Of a stretch of 64,000 bases of DNA, positions 1-8,575 are shown in pieces. The DNA comes from Arenibacter sp. F20364 (GTDB lineage Bacteria > Bacteroidota > Bacteroidia > Flavobacteriales > Flavobacteriaceae): NCBI RefSeq assembly GCF_023015905.1, contig NZ_JALKBD010000003.1, forward strand, positions 62,001 through 126,000, read 5' to 3'. The translations under genes and the position numbers were made by a program. Below the pieces are notes generated by a model. That model saw nothing but the letters and a program-made list of their open reading frames with translations, was not told the origin of the DNA and did no database searches. The first letter of the stretch is position 1. The number at the start of each line of letters is the position of its first letter.

Positions 1-2514
1 ACTTGGTGGAAAAATCACCCAGATCCGGTATCCTTCTTTTTTTGGGATGCAAAGGATGGCTTTATCGGTGGTTATGATTACGGGCAAAATGCTGGAACAG
101 TGCATGTTGGCGATCCTAACGTAAACAAGACTTCCAAATTGTGGCAGTTCGGTCCAGGATTGCAAGGGCAAAATGCAAGAAGGAAACTAACCGATGATGG
201 TAAAGCCTATGTGGAGTTAATGACGGGTACTTTCTCCAACAACCAACCCGATTATAGTTGGATAGATCCCCATTCTGCAAAGGATGCCAAAAACTATTGG
301 TATCCGTTAAGGGATATCGAGATTGTAAAAAATTCCAATATCGATGCTTCGGTTACCCTGCAAATGAGAAACCCCAAGACCGTATTCTACGGTTTTAATA
401 CCACAAAGGTTTATCAAAATGCCAAGGTAATATTGAAATACAATGACGAAGTTGTAGCGGAAAATACTATCAATATTGATCCAGGACAACCATTTACAGC
501 CACGTATAAATCCCGAAAGGAATTGGACGAATTTCAGCTGTTGGTTACACTATTGGACAGCAATGGCAAGGAATTGGTATCCTACTCCCCTTACAAACCC
601 AAGCAACCCGAATTGCCAAGGGAACAGGAAAAAGTCAAAAAACCTGAGGAATTGGAATCTGTGGAGGATTTATATCTAACCGGCAGGTTTGTTGAGCAGT
701 TCAACCGTCCAGGGATGAACCCGGATGATTATTATTTGGCAGCACTTGAAAAATCACCCAATGATTACCGGGTAAACTTGGCCTTGGGCATGCGCAGAAC
801 AAATCAATTAAAATATGAGGAAGCCCTGACATACTTACAAAGGGCGGCAGACAAGTTGAATATTAAATATTATCAGCCCAAAGAGGGTGAGATCTACTAT
901 TATATGGCCGTTGCGCAAAGAGCTCTTGGAAATTCAGAGGAGGCCTATCGAAATTTTGCCCGGGCTACCTGGTATTATAGATGGTATTCAGCAGGTCATT
1001 ATCAGTTGGCCCAAATGGAGAGTAAAAAAGGAAACTATGAAAAAGCAAAGGAATATATAGAAAATGCCTATTCCACCAACAATAGGGATGGACGGATCGT
1101 AGTGCTATACAGTGCTATTCTACGTAAACTGAACAGCCCGCAAAAAGCAAAGGAACTTATAGCTAATTTATTGGCCTATGACCCCATTAACTTTACCGCT
1201 CTTTACGAAAAGGGACTTTTGGAAGGGAAGACCTCAATGGATCAATGGCATAAAAATATGCAGGAGGTAGACAACAACTATTTGGAAATTGCCACAAATT
1301 ATATGAATGCGGGCCTATTGGAGGATGGTATTGCTCTCTTGTCATCATTGAGTAAACCTAGCAACCCTTTAACGTATTACTACCTAGCTTGGTTCTATAC
1401 GCAATCTGGTGAAAAAGAGAAAGGCAACAGTATGCTGGCCAATGCTAAACAGACCTCTCTTGATTATTCCTTTCCATATAGAAAGGAAACTGAGCAAGTG
1501 CTGAACAATGCCATAGCGCTAGATCCCCAAAATGTTGGCGCCTATTATCTCCTTGGAAACCTGTTGTATGACAAACGCCCTGGAGATGCCATAAATGCTT
1601 GGGAAAAGGCCGGATCTATAGACAATAGTATCCCTATGATATGGCGTAACCTAGCTTTTGGTGCCTTTTACCATGAGAAGGATGTAGACAAGGCAATTTT
1701 AAATTTAACAAAGGCAATTCAAGAAAAGAACGATATTCCATTATGGTATGCAGAACTTTCGCAGTATTACGACGCTTCCAATGCAGATTTCAAGGAAAAT
1801 CTTGATATTCTGCGGAGGAATATTGACATCGTCAAAAAAGATGTGGCCGCTCCCAAGACCTTGGTGCACTTGTATAACCTAAACGGGGAATATGACGAAG
1901 CTATAAACTTGTTGAGCACCCATCATTTTAGAACTTGGGAAGGCGGCCGATCTATCTATTGGCGCTATGTGGATGCCCATACACTAAAAGCCTTAGAGCT
2001 TATGAAGGAGGAGAAATTTACTGAAGCCATTGCCCATTTGGAAAAGGCATTGCTGTATCCTGAAAACTTGGAGGTTGGAAAACCTTCGGATGATGAAAAA
2101 AATGCCTTGATTTATTATTATATGGGCTTGGCCTATGAAAAAATGAACAAATCCAAGGATTCCAAACTTAGCTATCAAAAAAGTGCCAATTCCAAAAATG
2201 GACGGGGCATGGACGACCTTCTTTATTTCCAAGGCAAAGCCAATGAGAAGCTGGGCAAAACTGAAATAGCTGAGGAAATGTTCAATAATTTAATAGCCGA
2301 GGCTAAAGAGCAAAGACTAAAAGGATCGGACAATTCCCTAGTTGCCGTAGAAGAAGGATCCGTTGGAAACAGCAAGGCCATCTCAAATTCGTACTATTTG
2401 GAGGGCTTGGGAAATAAGGGCCTGGGCAATGAGACCGAAGCCCAAAAACTCTTTAAAACAGCACTTGAGAAGTATAAGAACAATCTCTGGGCTAAAATAA
2501 TGATTAACCAATAG
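1..2514 (+). CDS. DUF5107 / TPR-repeat protein, 5' end outside window
   Basis: The frame is open from base 1, so the gene starts upstream; 837 residues are visible. A GTG at base 100 is internal and should not be taken as the start. The visible N-terminal part (LWQFGPG, LTDDGKAYVELMTG, SNNQPDYSW) matches my memory of DUF5107, a beta-rich domain common in Bacteroidota and Firmicutes proteins near sugar genes. It is followed by an Ig-like stretch at about residues 120-190, then a long array of TPR-type helical pairs to the end (for example around YYYMAVAQRALGNSEEAYRNF). The family probably binds or senses carbohydrate, but no reaction is known to me. The next gene begins 5 bases after the stop on the same strand, so the two are probably cotranscribed. 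The substrate cannot be told from the sequence. Confidence 0.85.
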   Translation, partial: TWWKNHPDPVSFFFWDAKDGFIGGYDYGQNAGTVHVGDPNVNKTSKLWQFGPGLQGQNARRKLTDDGKAYVELMTGTFSNNQPDYSWIDPHSAKDAKNYWYPLRDIEIVKNSNIDASVTLQMRNPKTVFYGFNTTKVYQNAKVILKYNDEVVAENTINIDPGQPFTATYKSRKELDEFQLLVTLLDSNGKELVSYSPYKPKQPELPREQEKVKKPEELESVEDLYLTGRFVEQFNRPGMNPDDYYLAALEKSPNDYRVNLALGMRRTNQLKYEEALTYLQRAADKLNIKYYQPKEGEIYYYMAVAQRALGNSEEAYRNFARATWYYRWYSAGHYQLAQMESKKGNYEKAKEYIENAYSTNNRDGRIVVLYSAILRKLNSPQKAKELIANLLAYDPINFTALYEKGLLEGKTSMDQWHKNMQEVDNNYLEIATNYMNAGLLEDGIALLSSLSKPSNPLTYYYLAWFYTQSGEKEKGNSMLANAKQTSLDYSFPYRKETEQVLNNAIALDPQNVGAYYLLGNLLYDKRPGDAINAWEKAGSIDNSIPMIWRNLAFGAFYHEKDVDKAILNLTKAIQEKNDIPLWYAELSQYYDASNADFKENLDILRRNIDIVKKDVAAPKTLVHLYNLNGEYDEAINLLSTHHFRTWEGGRSIYWRYVDAHTLKALELMKEEKFTEAIAHLEKALLYPENLEVGKPSDDEKNALIYYYMGLAYEKMNKSKDSKLSYQKSANSKNGRGMDDLLYFQGKANEKLGKTEIAEEMFNNLIAEAKEQRLKGSDNSLVAVEEGSVGNSKAISNSYYLEGLGNKGLGNETEAQKLFKTALEKYKNNLWAKIMINQ

Positions 2515-2519
2515 TAGTT

Positions 2520-3308
2520 TTGAAATTGACTCATAGCACATTTAGTAAATTACTTGCCCTAGGCTGTGTCTCCGTAAGCTGTGCCATGGGCAACGCCCAA
2601 ACAGGAAAGAAACTTTCGCTTGGCGAGCAACCCATTTTTAAAGTTTCCAAAACCCATGAAATCATTACTGTGGACGGGAAAATGGACGAGGCCATTTGGC
2701 ACAGTACCGAAGCTAGAGGAATTGAATATTTTTATAAGGTGGAAAAACCGGATGACGATCAGGAGACGATCTACCGAATGCTTTGGGATGATAAAAACCT
2801 ATATGCCTTCTTTCAATGTACAGATAAATATATCACTGCCCGTGAAACCGCAAGGGACGGGCAGCCGTATTTTGATGACTGTGCAGAAATATTTATTATT
2901 CCGGTTCCGGATAGTCTGGACACCCATTTTGGTTTTGAGCTTAACGCATACAAAGCATCCAACGACTTCATTTATTTCAATGATTTTTTCGACGGCAAGG
3001 ATGCTGTATTAAAAACCTTTGACCCTAGTTTTGAGGTGGAGGTCTACATTGATGGTACTGTAAATGACAATTCCGATATTGACAAGGGTTGGAGCATGGA
3101 ATTTAAAATCCCCCTAAGCGCATTTGGCGGTTTAGGGGAAATTGTTCCCGTAAAGAATGGAAATAAATGGGCTTTTTTGGCCATACGCCAGGATCGAAAC
3201 GATGCCGAGGGCAACAGACGGTCCACTTCTACCCTATTTCCAATTTACGACATCTCAAAAAATGTACATCAAGCAAATCGATTTGGCTTAATGGAATTTG
3301 TGGAGTAG
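2520..3308 (+). CDS. Secreted CBM9-like carbohydrate-binding protein
   Basis: A 262-residue protein. The first 27 residues form a signal peptide ending near MGNAQ. Most of the rest resembles the carbohydrate-binding module family 9 / DOMON-like fold: VDGKMDEAIWHS near residue 52, a W-D-D-K-N-L-Y-A strand, DDCAEIFI, FGFELNAY, GWSMEFKIPLSAFG and WAFLAIRQDRN. These proteins usually bind glycans and have no catalytic site. The start is taken as TTG, because this start, 5 bases after the upstream stop, supplies a complete signal peptide; the next in-frame ATG at about 2586 would cut the signal peptide away. A plus-strand terminator-like hairpin lies 42 bases after the stop, inside the convergent neighbouring gene. 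Confidence 0.8.
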   Translation: MKLTHSTFSKLLALGCVSVSCAMGNAQTGKKLSLGEQPIFKVSKTHEIITVDGKMDEAIWHSTEARGIEYFYKVEKPDDDQETIYRMLWDDKNLYAFFQCTDKYITARETARDGQPYFDDCAEIFIIPVPDSLDTHFGFELNAYKASNDFIYFNDFFDGKDAVLKTFDPSFEVEVYIDGTVNDNSDIDKGWSMEFKIPLSAFGGLGEIVPVKNGNKWAFLAIRQDRNDAEGNRRSTSTLFPIYDISKNVHQANRFGLMEFVE

Positions 3309-3335
3309 CAAATACACTATTAGGATTAACTTACA

Positions 3336-5153
3336 CTAGATTTTCTTAAGGACCAGGACTACCCAGTCTTGGTCTTTTTCTTTTGGTGGCAACCCCAAGG
3401 ATTGTGGGCCACTCCCAGAGATGGTCTTTATTTTTCCCTGTTTTAGCGGACCACCTTTTCTAGGGTTATACCATTGCACTGTGTATTCCAAGCTGCTACT
3501 GCCCAGGTCCAAGGTAGATTCTCCCCCATTTTTAAGGTAAACCACATAATTAACACCAGGCGCGGCCAGGACATAATCCCCTTGGGAAGAAATGAGGGAA
3601 TCATTGGATTCCATATCCCAAACAGGTACTTGGTTGTTCTTAAAAAACTCCAAGCATAAACGGCCTTGGTCCCAGAAAAGGTCTCGCGAACGAAAGTCCT
3701 GACAGCTAAGGTCCGAGTGGGGATGTTTGTATCCAAAATACCATTCTGTACCCCATGCGCCGGCCATCATGGCCCCCCATAAACCGTTTTTACGGGCGTC
3801 GTTATGTAGCGGGTCCTCGGCATCGGTTATAAGTGAATGTTGGGCGTCCCCCGGTTCATCACAGGCCACTGCCCAAATTTTCCCTGCTTCTTTTGAATCT
3901 TCCAATATTCTGAGTACAGAACTGTGCACATTTCTAAAATCCTCCTTATTGGTCTGTAAGGAAGCCCCGCTAAACTTGGAATCTTGGCCGTAAAGACCGT
4001 CAAACCAATCGCCGTTGTGAATCACAATATGATGTTGGTACGGATCTATAGAAGAAAGATATTCTGCCAAGCGCAAACGTTCCGCTACATCAATTGGGAA
4101 AGTGGGGGGAGTTACCGTCCAATCGCCAGTTTCCTCTGCCAAGTTCCAGTTGAGGGCCAAATGATGTCCAAAGCGGGCCACTAGTTCACGATAGTATAAT
4201 TTGGTATATAGTCCCGTACCACCATTGTCCAGCAAACCTTGGTTTTCATGTTCCAAGGTCTTAAAATGAAGGAACATTCCCAATTTATCGGCATGTTCAA
4301 AAAGAACTTCCCATTGATCCAGCTTAGAGGAGTCAAAACGATCATAGGTGTCATAATCTACATATGGGAAAACATTTTGATCATCACCTTCTATATTCAT
4401 GGTAAGAAATGAAAATGCATTCATTCCTTTAGTCGCCAAATAATTTATAGCCCCGATCAACTCCTTTCCCTTTCCATCTTTCCAAGTAGGGTCTCCCTCC
4501 TTCCAGTCTTGACGATGTGCCTCCCAAGTTTTTACCAGATCATCCTTATGGCCATCGTTGTGAAAGGTACCATCAAACTGGTCATAGGCCAATAGATTTT
4601 CGGGTGCATCGGAACCACATTTCAGAAAGTATTCGCCTGTTTCTGCAAATTTAAGGTATCGTTCCCCTACGTATTGCAGTAGGCCCCTAGCTCTAAAATC
4701 GCGACCTGTCTTGTCGGATGTCGAAATGCTGAAGTTGCCCGTGGCCCCATCCATATATTCGCCACTAGGCAATTTTACCGAAGTCCGGACAGCCGCCCAT
4801 TTCCCTTTTTTAAAATCGACACTATAAGTCCACTCCCCAATTTCATCCGGGGCAAAATGAACTTTCCAACTGTTTCCTGCAATGGCACCTGTATTTCCGG
4901 CATTGCCGTCCGCCGCGAAATACCCAGGTATTTGGTAGCTCTTACCAGTAGCGGTATGATTAAAAACTACATTTAAACGATAATTTAGAAAAGGATTGTC
5001 ATCGGCGTTTTCAGAAGTCTCCGGTCCTTCAAAATTTAAAGTTACTTTATGCCATTTTTTAAGCTCTCCCGATATTGCTTGTGCGATTACTGTGGCGTTG
5101 ACAAAAAAGACAAATAAACTGGTAAGAAAAAAAATAGGTTTGATCGGTTTCAT
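3336..5153 (-). CDS. Secreted DUF5060 protein with glycosidase-like barrel and C-terminal collagen-binding-like domain
   Basis: A 605-residue protein with a signal peptide over about residues 1-25 (ending VIAQA). Residues 30-115 match the DUF5060 Ig-like domain (KWHKVTLNFEGPETSE, NAGNTGAIAGNSWKVHFAPDEIGEWTYSV). A central TIM-barrel-like region of about 150-490 carries acidic residues at likely strand ends (NLAEETGDW, VACDEPGD). The last 90 residues (YVVYLKNGG, VQWYNPRKGGP) look like the collagen-binding-2 type domain often found at the end of DUF4038/DUF5060 hydrolases. By architecture it resembles GH140-type enzymes, but I cannot name a family or substrate. It is the last gene of the minus-strand operon and converges with the CBM9 gene, 27 bases apart. 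Its start is 19 bases after a sulfatase remnant. Confidence 0.8.
   Translation of the reverse strand: MKPIKPIFFLTSLFVFFVNATVIAQAISGELKKWHKVTLNFEGPETSENADDNPFLNYRLNVVFNHTATGKSYQIPGYFAADGNAGNTGAIAGNSWKVHFAPDEIGEWTYSVDFKKGKWAAVRTSVKLPSGEYMDGATGNFSISTSDKTGRDFRARGLLQYVGERYLKFAETGEYFLKCGSDAPENLLAYDQFDGTFHNDGHKDDLVKTWEAHRQDWKEGDPTWKDGKGKELIGAINYLATKGMNAFSFLTMNIEGDDQNVFPYVDYDTYDRFDSSKLDQWEVLFEHADKLGMFLHFKTLEHENQGLLDNGGTGLYTKLYYRELVARFGHHLALNWNLAEETGDWTVTPPTFPIDVAERLRLAEYLSSIDPYQHHIVIHNGDWFDGLYGQDSKFSGASLQTNKEDFRNVHSSVLRILEDSKEAGKIWAVACDEPGDAQHSLITDAEDPLHNDARKNGLWGAMMAGAWGTEWYFGYKHPHSDLSCQDFRSRDLFWDQGRLCLEFFKNNQVPVWDMESNDSLISSQGDYVLAAPGVNYVVYLKNGGESTLDLGSSSLEYTVQWYNPRKGGPLKQGKIKTISGSGPQSLGLPPKEKDQDWVVLVLKKI
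3351..3379 (+). terminator. Intrinsic terminator for the plus-strand pair, inside the convergent gene
   Basis: GACCAGGACT at 3351-3360, loop ACCC, and AGTCTTGGTC at 3365-3374 form a 10-bp stem with one G-U pair, followed by TTTTTCTTTT on the plus strand. It lies 42 bases after the CBM9 stop and within the last codons of the minus-strand DUF5060 gene. There is no U-tract in the minus orientation, so it can only terminate plus-strand transcripts. Confidence 0.7.
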
Positions 5154-5172
5154 AACTAAGGATTATATCGTT

Positions 5173-5337
5173 TTAATTTAGCAATTCAATATAGGTATAA
5201 TAAACGCCATAGGCTTCACTCCCTTCTATAAAATTGGTTTCCAACATTGTTTTCCCGGGATCTAGGTCTAGCACAAAATCTACGCTTTTGTCTTTCGGAC
5301 CTATTTCCTTTTCATAGGTTTTTCCAAAGAGGGTCAT
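5173..5337 (-). pseudogene. C-terminal remnant of an arylsulfatase (54 codons)
   Basis: A short frame from ATG at 5337 to TAA at 5173 encodes 54 residues. It contains DLDPGKTMLETNFIEG followed by YGVYYTYIELL, which closely resembles the C-terminal beta-hairpin end of S1 sulfatases (the G-K-T-x-L-x-T-x-F ... G-A-Y-Y-V-Y-V pattern). No N-terminal or catalytic region precedes it: the RhaT-type gene ends 21 bases upstream, and the frame is closed by a stop shortly before the ATG. The simplest reading is that a sulfatase gene was deleted from this operon, leaving its last 160 bases. An independently translated mini-protein cannot be excluded, but it would lack every catalytic residue. Confidence 0.65.
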
Positions 5338-5358
5338 ATATTTTATTAAATTAATTTG

Positions 5359-6378
5359 TTAACCTATACCATTGGCATATGCAACAATGATAATTCCTGC
5401 AATCATACAGCCAAGCCCCATATAAAGCATATTTCTGGCCTTGGGCGATGCCATGACCCATTCTTTGGTGACGATACCGCTAACTATTGCAGTGGCCACA
5501 GAGGCCGTGTTAAAAATGGCATAACCCACGGTATTTCCTGAGGCTCCCAATTTAAAAGCTGCATAGGCGAAAAGGGCCGAGGCTGCATAGTGGAATACGG
5601 CCATTATCAATATAAGCGATAAATTTTTCCCAAAGGCCGGTGTTCTAAAATGGCCCCATGCTTTCTTTGCGCTCAATTGCCATAGGAAATACGCGGTCAT
5701 TACAATGCCCCCGCTGATAAAAATGGGAAACATAACGGCTACTGCGGTAATCCAATCCGCATTGCCTTGTGCAATGCTGGCCTCATGCAGATAGGGCCTT
5801 CCGGCAGCATTGGCATAACTAAAGCCAGTAGCCAATAGCCCTCCGACCACGGCAATCATGATACCAGTAGTCATGGAACCTTTGGTCAAGCTTGCTTCTC
5901 CCTTTTCCTGACTAGCTTCGTTCTTTTCACGAAGGAGTCCGGCTTTACCATTTAATATTACCCCCACTAGTACTACTACTATTCCGATCAGAATAAAAGT
6001 AAGGACGTTGGCCGGAGGTAATCCGTCCTCAATAAAGGGAAGCAAAGAACCCACCAAGATTATTGTTCCTATAAAAATGGAAAAGCCCAGGGAAAGTCCT
6101 ATATGGTTTATAGCCTTGCTCCACATCATTACCCCTATACCCCAAAGGAAACTTGTAAGCCCCATTTTAATCCAAATATCGGTAGGCATATTACCAAAAA
6201 TTTCTCCGAAACCTTGGATCAATGTTATGGATGCTATTATGGGCACTACAAACATAGTAAGCAAAAAGAAAAGGCTCCAAGTATTTTCATATTTGAAGTC
6301 TTTAGTAAATTTTTCTGGTAGGGCATAGAGGCCCAACATTAGGCCTGCAAAAATTGCCAATAATACTCCTTCGGTCAT
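5359..6378 (-). CDS. RhaT-family (L-rhamnose/proton symporter type) permease
   Basis: A 339-residue inner-membrane protein with about ten hydrophobic segments. It matches the RhaT family of the drug/metabolite transporter superfamily: YENTWSLFFLLTMFVVP, LWGIGVMMWSKAINHIGLSLGFSIFIGTIILVGSLLP, and ANAAGRPYLHEA in the second half. RhaT proteins import L-rhamnose with protons. No rhamnose isomerase, kinase or aldolase is seen nearby; the neighbours are two GH117 enzymes and an oxidative sugar-acid pathway. A different L-sugar such as 3,6-anhydro-L-galactose, L-galactose or L-fucose is therefore plausible as cargo (inference). The gene lies 53 bases after the epimerase gene, on the same strand. 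Confidence 0.85.
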   Translation of the reverse strand: MTEGVLLAIFAGLMLGLYALPEKFTKDFKYENTWSLFFLLTMFVVPIIASITLIQGFGEIFGNMPTDIWIKMGLTSFLWGIGVMMWSKAINHIGLSLGFSIFIGTIILVGSLLPFIEDGLPPANVLTFILIGIVVVLVGVILNGKAGLLREKNEASQEKGEASLTKGSMTTGIMIAVVGGLLATGFSYANAAGRPYLHEASIAQGNADWITAVAVMFPIFISGGIVMTAYFLWQLSAKKAWGHFRTPAFGKNLSLILIMAVFHYAASALFAYAAFKLGASGNTVGYAIFNTASVATAIVSGIVTKEWVMASPKARNMLYMGLGCMIAGIIIVAYANGIG

Positions 6379-6431
6379 AATCTAATTCTTTGGTTGTGGA
6401 TCTATGGTTTGTATTTCAAAACCAATACTTT

Positions 6432-7472
6432 CTATTTAAACTTAAATATTGTGGTACTGTTAAATGTTTCATTTCTAGGTAAAACACTTCCTGGGGAATC
6501 CTTTATATTGGGTCCATTGGGGTAACGGTGCGTCTCACAACAAAACCCTCTATATTTACCGTATTGAAGACCGTTTTCCCTTCTTAGTTTGTCAGAAGTG
6601 TATTTTCCCGTATAGAGCAACATACAGGGTTCTGTGGAAAAGACCTCCAGACTTAGACCACTACCTTGGTCCTTTATATTTGCTACTTCAAGCAGTTCTG
6701 AATTAGAGTTGTTAAAAATGTAAAAATGTTCAAAACCGTCTCCTATGGCGTTATGGACATCCCCTATTCTTTTAGCTGATCTTAAGTCATCTTCCTTACC
6801 CTGTAACTGCAAGATTTCTCCTGTAGCTGCCCCAGTTTCATCCAGTGCTAATCTTAAGTCCGTATTCACCCTTGCGATGTGGTTTTCTACATTTTCTTGA
6901 AAACCGTTCAAATTAAAATAGGTATGATTGGTCATGGATAATGGGGTATCCTGGTCGGTTGTGGCCTTGTAATCAATTCTGATGGAGTTGTCATTGGCCA
7001 ATCCAAAGGTTACTTCAATTTGGACGTTTCCGGGAAAACCTTCCTCCATATCTTTGGATAACAAGGTCATGGATATTCCTACTACACTCTTTTCAACAAA
7101 AGTCCTAGCAGTCCACAATTTTTTATCGAAGCCATTTAGCCCCCCGTGCAGATTATTGTTTCCGGCATTTTTGGCCAAGCTATATTCCTTGCCATCCAAG
7201 GAAAATTTGGCATCCTTTATTTGTGAACAATAGCGACCGACCGTACCTCCGAAATATGGAGAGTTGGCTTTGTAGGCTTGGGAAAAATAACCTTCCAGGG
7301 TATCAAAACCACAGGCCACTTCACGCAATTTACCATTTACGGGAACCATTATGGAGGTAATAGTGGCCCCATAATCCGTAATCTTTACGACCATGCCGTT
7401 GTCATTTTCAAGTGTAAACAAATTTACTGGAGTCCCGTTAAAACTGCCGAAACGAATCTTTGAGGCATTCAT
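6432..7472 (-). CDS. galM: Aldose 1-epimerase (mutarotase)
   Basis: GalM-family mutarotase that interconverts alpha and beta anomers of free aldoses. Typical motifs are visible: GGTVGRYC, NNLHGGLNGFDKKLW (first catalytic His), SMTNHTYFNL (second His), GDGFEHFYIF, and CCETHRYPNGPN with the catalytic Glu near the C-terminus. There is no signal peptide, so it is cytoplasmic. The frame extends to an ATG at 7514, but that would overlap the upstream dehydratase-like gene by 31 bases. The ATG at 7472 leaves an 11-base gap and begins directly at the conserved fold (MNASKIRFGSFNGT), so I chose it. In this operon it would present the correct anomer of the imported sugar to the dehydrogenase. Confidence 0.88.
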   Translation of the reverse strand: MNASKIRFGSFNGTPVNLFTLENDNGMVVKITDYGATITSIMVPVNGKLREVACGFDTLEGYFSQAYKANSPYFGGTVGRYCSQIKDAKFSLDGKEYSLAKNAGNNNLHGGLNGFDKKLWTARTFVEKSVVGISMTLLSKDMEEGFPGNVQIEVTFGLANDNSIRIDYKATTDQDTPLSMTNHTYFNLNGFQENVENHIARVNTDLRLALDETGAATGEILQLQGKEDDLRSAKRIGDVHNAIGDGFEHFYIFNNSNSELLEVANIKDQGSGLSLEVFSTEPCMLLYTGKYTSDKLRRENGLQYGKYRGFCCETHRYPNGPNIKDSPGSVLPRNETFNSTTIFKFK

Positions 7473-7483
7473 AGTTTCCAATA

Positions 7484-8575
7484 TTATTGTTGATAGGGCT
7501 GTAATTTTTTCCAATCGAACTCAACCCCAATTCCGGGAGTATCAGGAGCAACGGCGCGATAGTTTTCCACGACCAGAGGTCGAGTAGTGTATTCGTCAAT
7601 GGGAAAACTGTGTACTTCCAGCCAGCCCGAGTTGGGTTGTGCAGAAACCAAACTTACATGAAGTTCCTGCATCCCGTGTGAGCAAGCAGGAATTTTGTAC
7701 TTATCCGCCAACCGTGCCGCTTTGAGCCAGCCGGTTACCCCGCCACAATTGGAGGCATCGGGCTGAATAAATGCCAAATCCGATTGCTCCATGGCATATT
7801 CAAACTCGTAAATGGTATGTAAATTTTCGCCCATTGCCAAAGGGAATCCGGTACGTTCCACGATTTCGGCATATCCGAAATAATTATCCGGAATAATGGG
7901 TTCCTCAAACCAATGAATATTGTATTTTTTGAATCCTTCTATTGCCTTAACGGCCTTTTCTACCGTCATGGAATAGTTGGCGTCTACCATAAAGGTGATG
8001 CCGGGACCTATAAACTCCCTTACCGCCCTAATGCGCTCCAAATCTTCTTCAAGGTTTTCCCTGCCTATTTTGATCTTAACAGCGTTAAAACCCCTATCCA
8101 TATATCCCTGCATATTTTTCAGGAGTTTTTCAATTGGAAACTGCAGATCTATACCCCCGCAATATGCCTTGCAGGTTTTTCCGGCGCCTCCGGCCATTTT
8201 CCAAAGCGGTTTCCCTGCCTTTTTGCATTTTATATCCCATAGTGCTATATCAATGGTAGATATGGCAAATGAAGCAATTCCGCCCCTACCCACGTAATGG
8301 ATATGCCATTCCATAAAATCATATATCCCATCAATATCACTCCCATTCTTACCCAGGATTGCAGGGACCAAATCGTGCTGAACCATAGCTTTGATGGCAT
8401 GGCCACCCTTTCCACCTGTATAGGTATAACCAGTACCTTGGCTTCCGTCATCCAAGGTAATTGTGGTGGTCACCAATTCGAAGTGTGTATGGTCCCCATG
8501 TTTGGCATCGTTCATGACCTCTGGGAGCGGCACCTTGAAAAGTTGGCATTCCAAATTTTTAATTTTTGCTTCCAT
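7484..8575 (-). CDS. Enolase-superfamily enzyme of mandelate racemase type; candidate 3,6-anhydro-L-galactonate cycloisomerase
   Basis: A 363-residue cytoplasmic enzyme. All key positions of the mandelate racemase subgroup are present and collinear: K167-I-K169, metal ligands D198, E224 and E250, the D273/H300 dyad and E320, each exactly three residues on from the mandelate racemase numbering as I remember it. Such enzymes abstract a proton alpha to a sugar-acid carboxylate. Family members include acid-sugar dehydratases and the cycloisomerase that opens 3,6-anhydro-L-galactonate to 2-keto-3-deoxy-L-galactonate. The neighbouring GH117 pair and aldehyde dehydrogenase favour the cycloisomerase. 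L-fuconate dehydratases of this superfamily are, as I recall, longer (about 440 residues), which argues against that reading. Its start overlaps the aldehyde dehydrogenase stop in a TAATG, suggesting translational coupling. Confidence 0.82.
   Translation of the reverse strand: MEAKIKNLECQLFKVPLPEVMNDAKHGDHTHFELVTTTITLDDGSQGTGYTYTGGKGGHAIKAMVQHDLVPAILGKNGSDIDGIYDFMEWHIHYVGRGGIASFAISTIDIALWDIKCKKAGKPLWKMAGGAGKTCKAYCGGIDLQFPIEKLLKNMQGYMDRGFNAVKIKIGRENLEEDLERIRAVREFIGPGITFMVDANYSMTVEKAVKAIEGFKKYNIHWFEEPIIPDNYFGYAEIVERTGFPLAMGENLHTIYEFEYAMEQSDLAFIQPDASNCGGVTGWLKAARLADKYKIPACSHGMQELHVSLVSAQPNSGWLEVHSFPIDEYTTRPLVVENYRAVAPDTPGIGVEFDWKKLQPYQQ

Noticed and set aside
1-2514. Taking the GTG at base 100 as the start of the first gene
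   Set aside because: The frame continues open to base 1 with conserved DUF5107-like sequence, so the start is outside the window.
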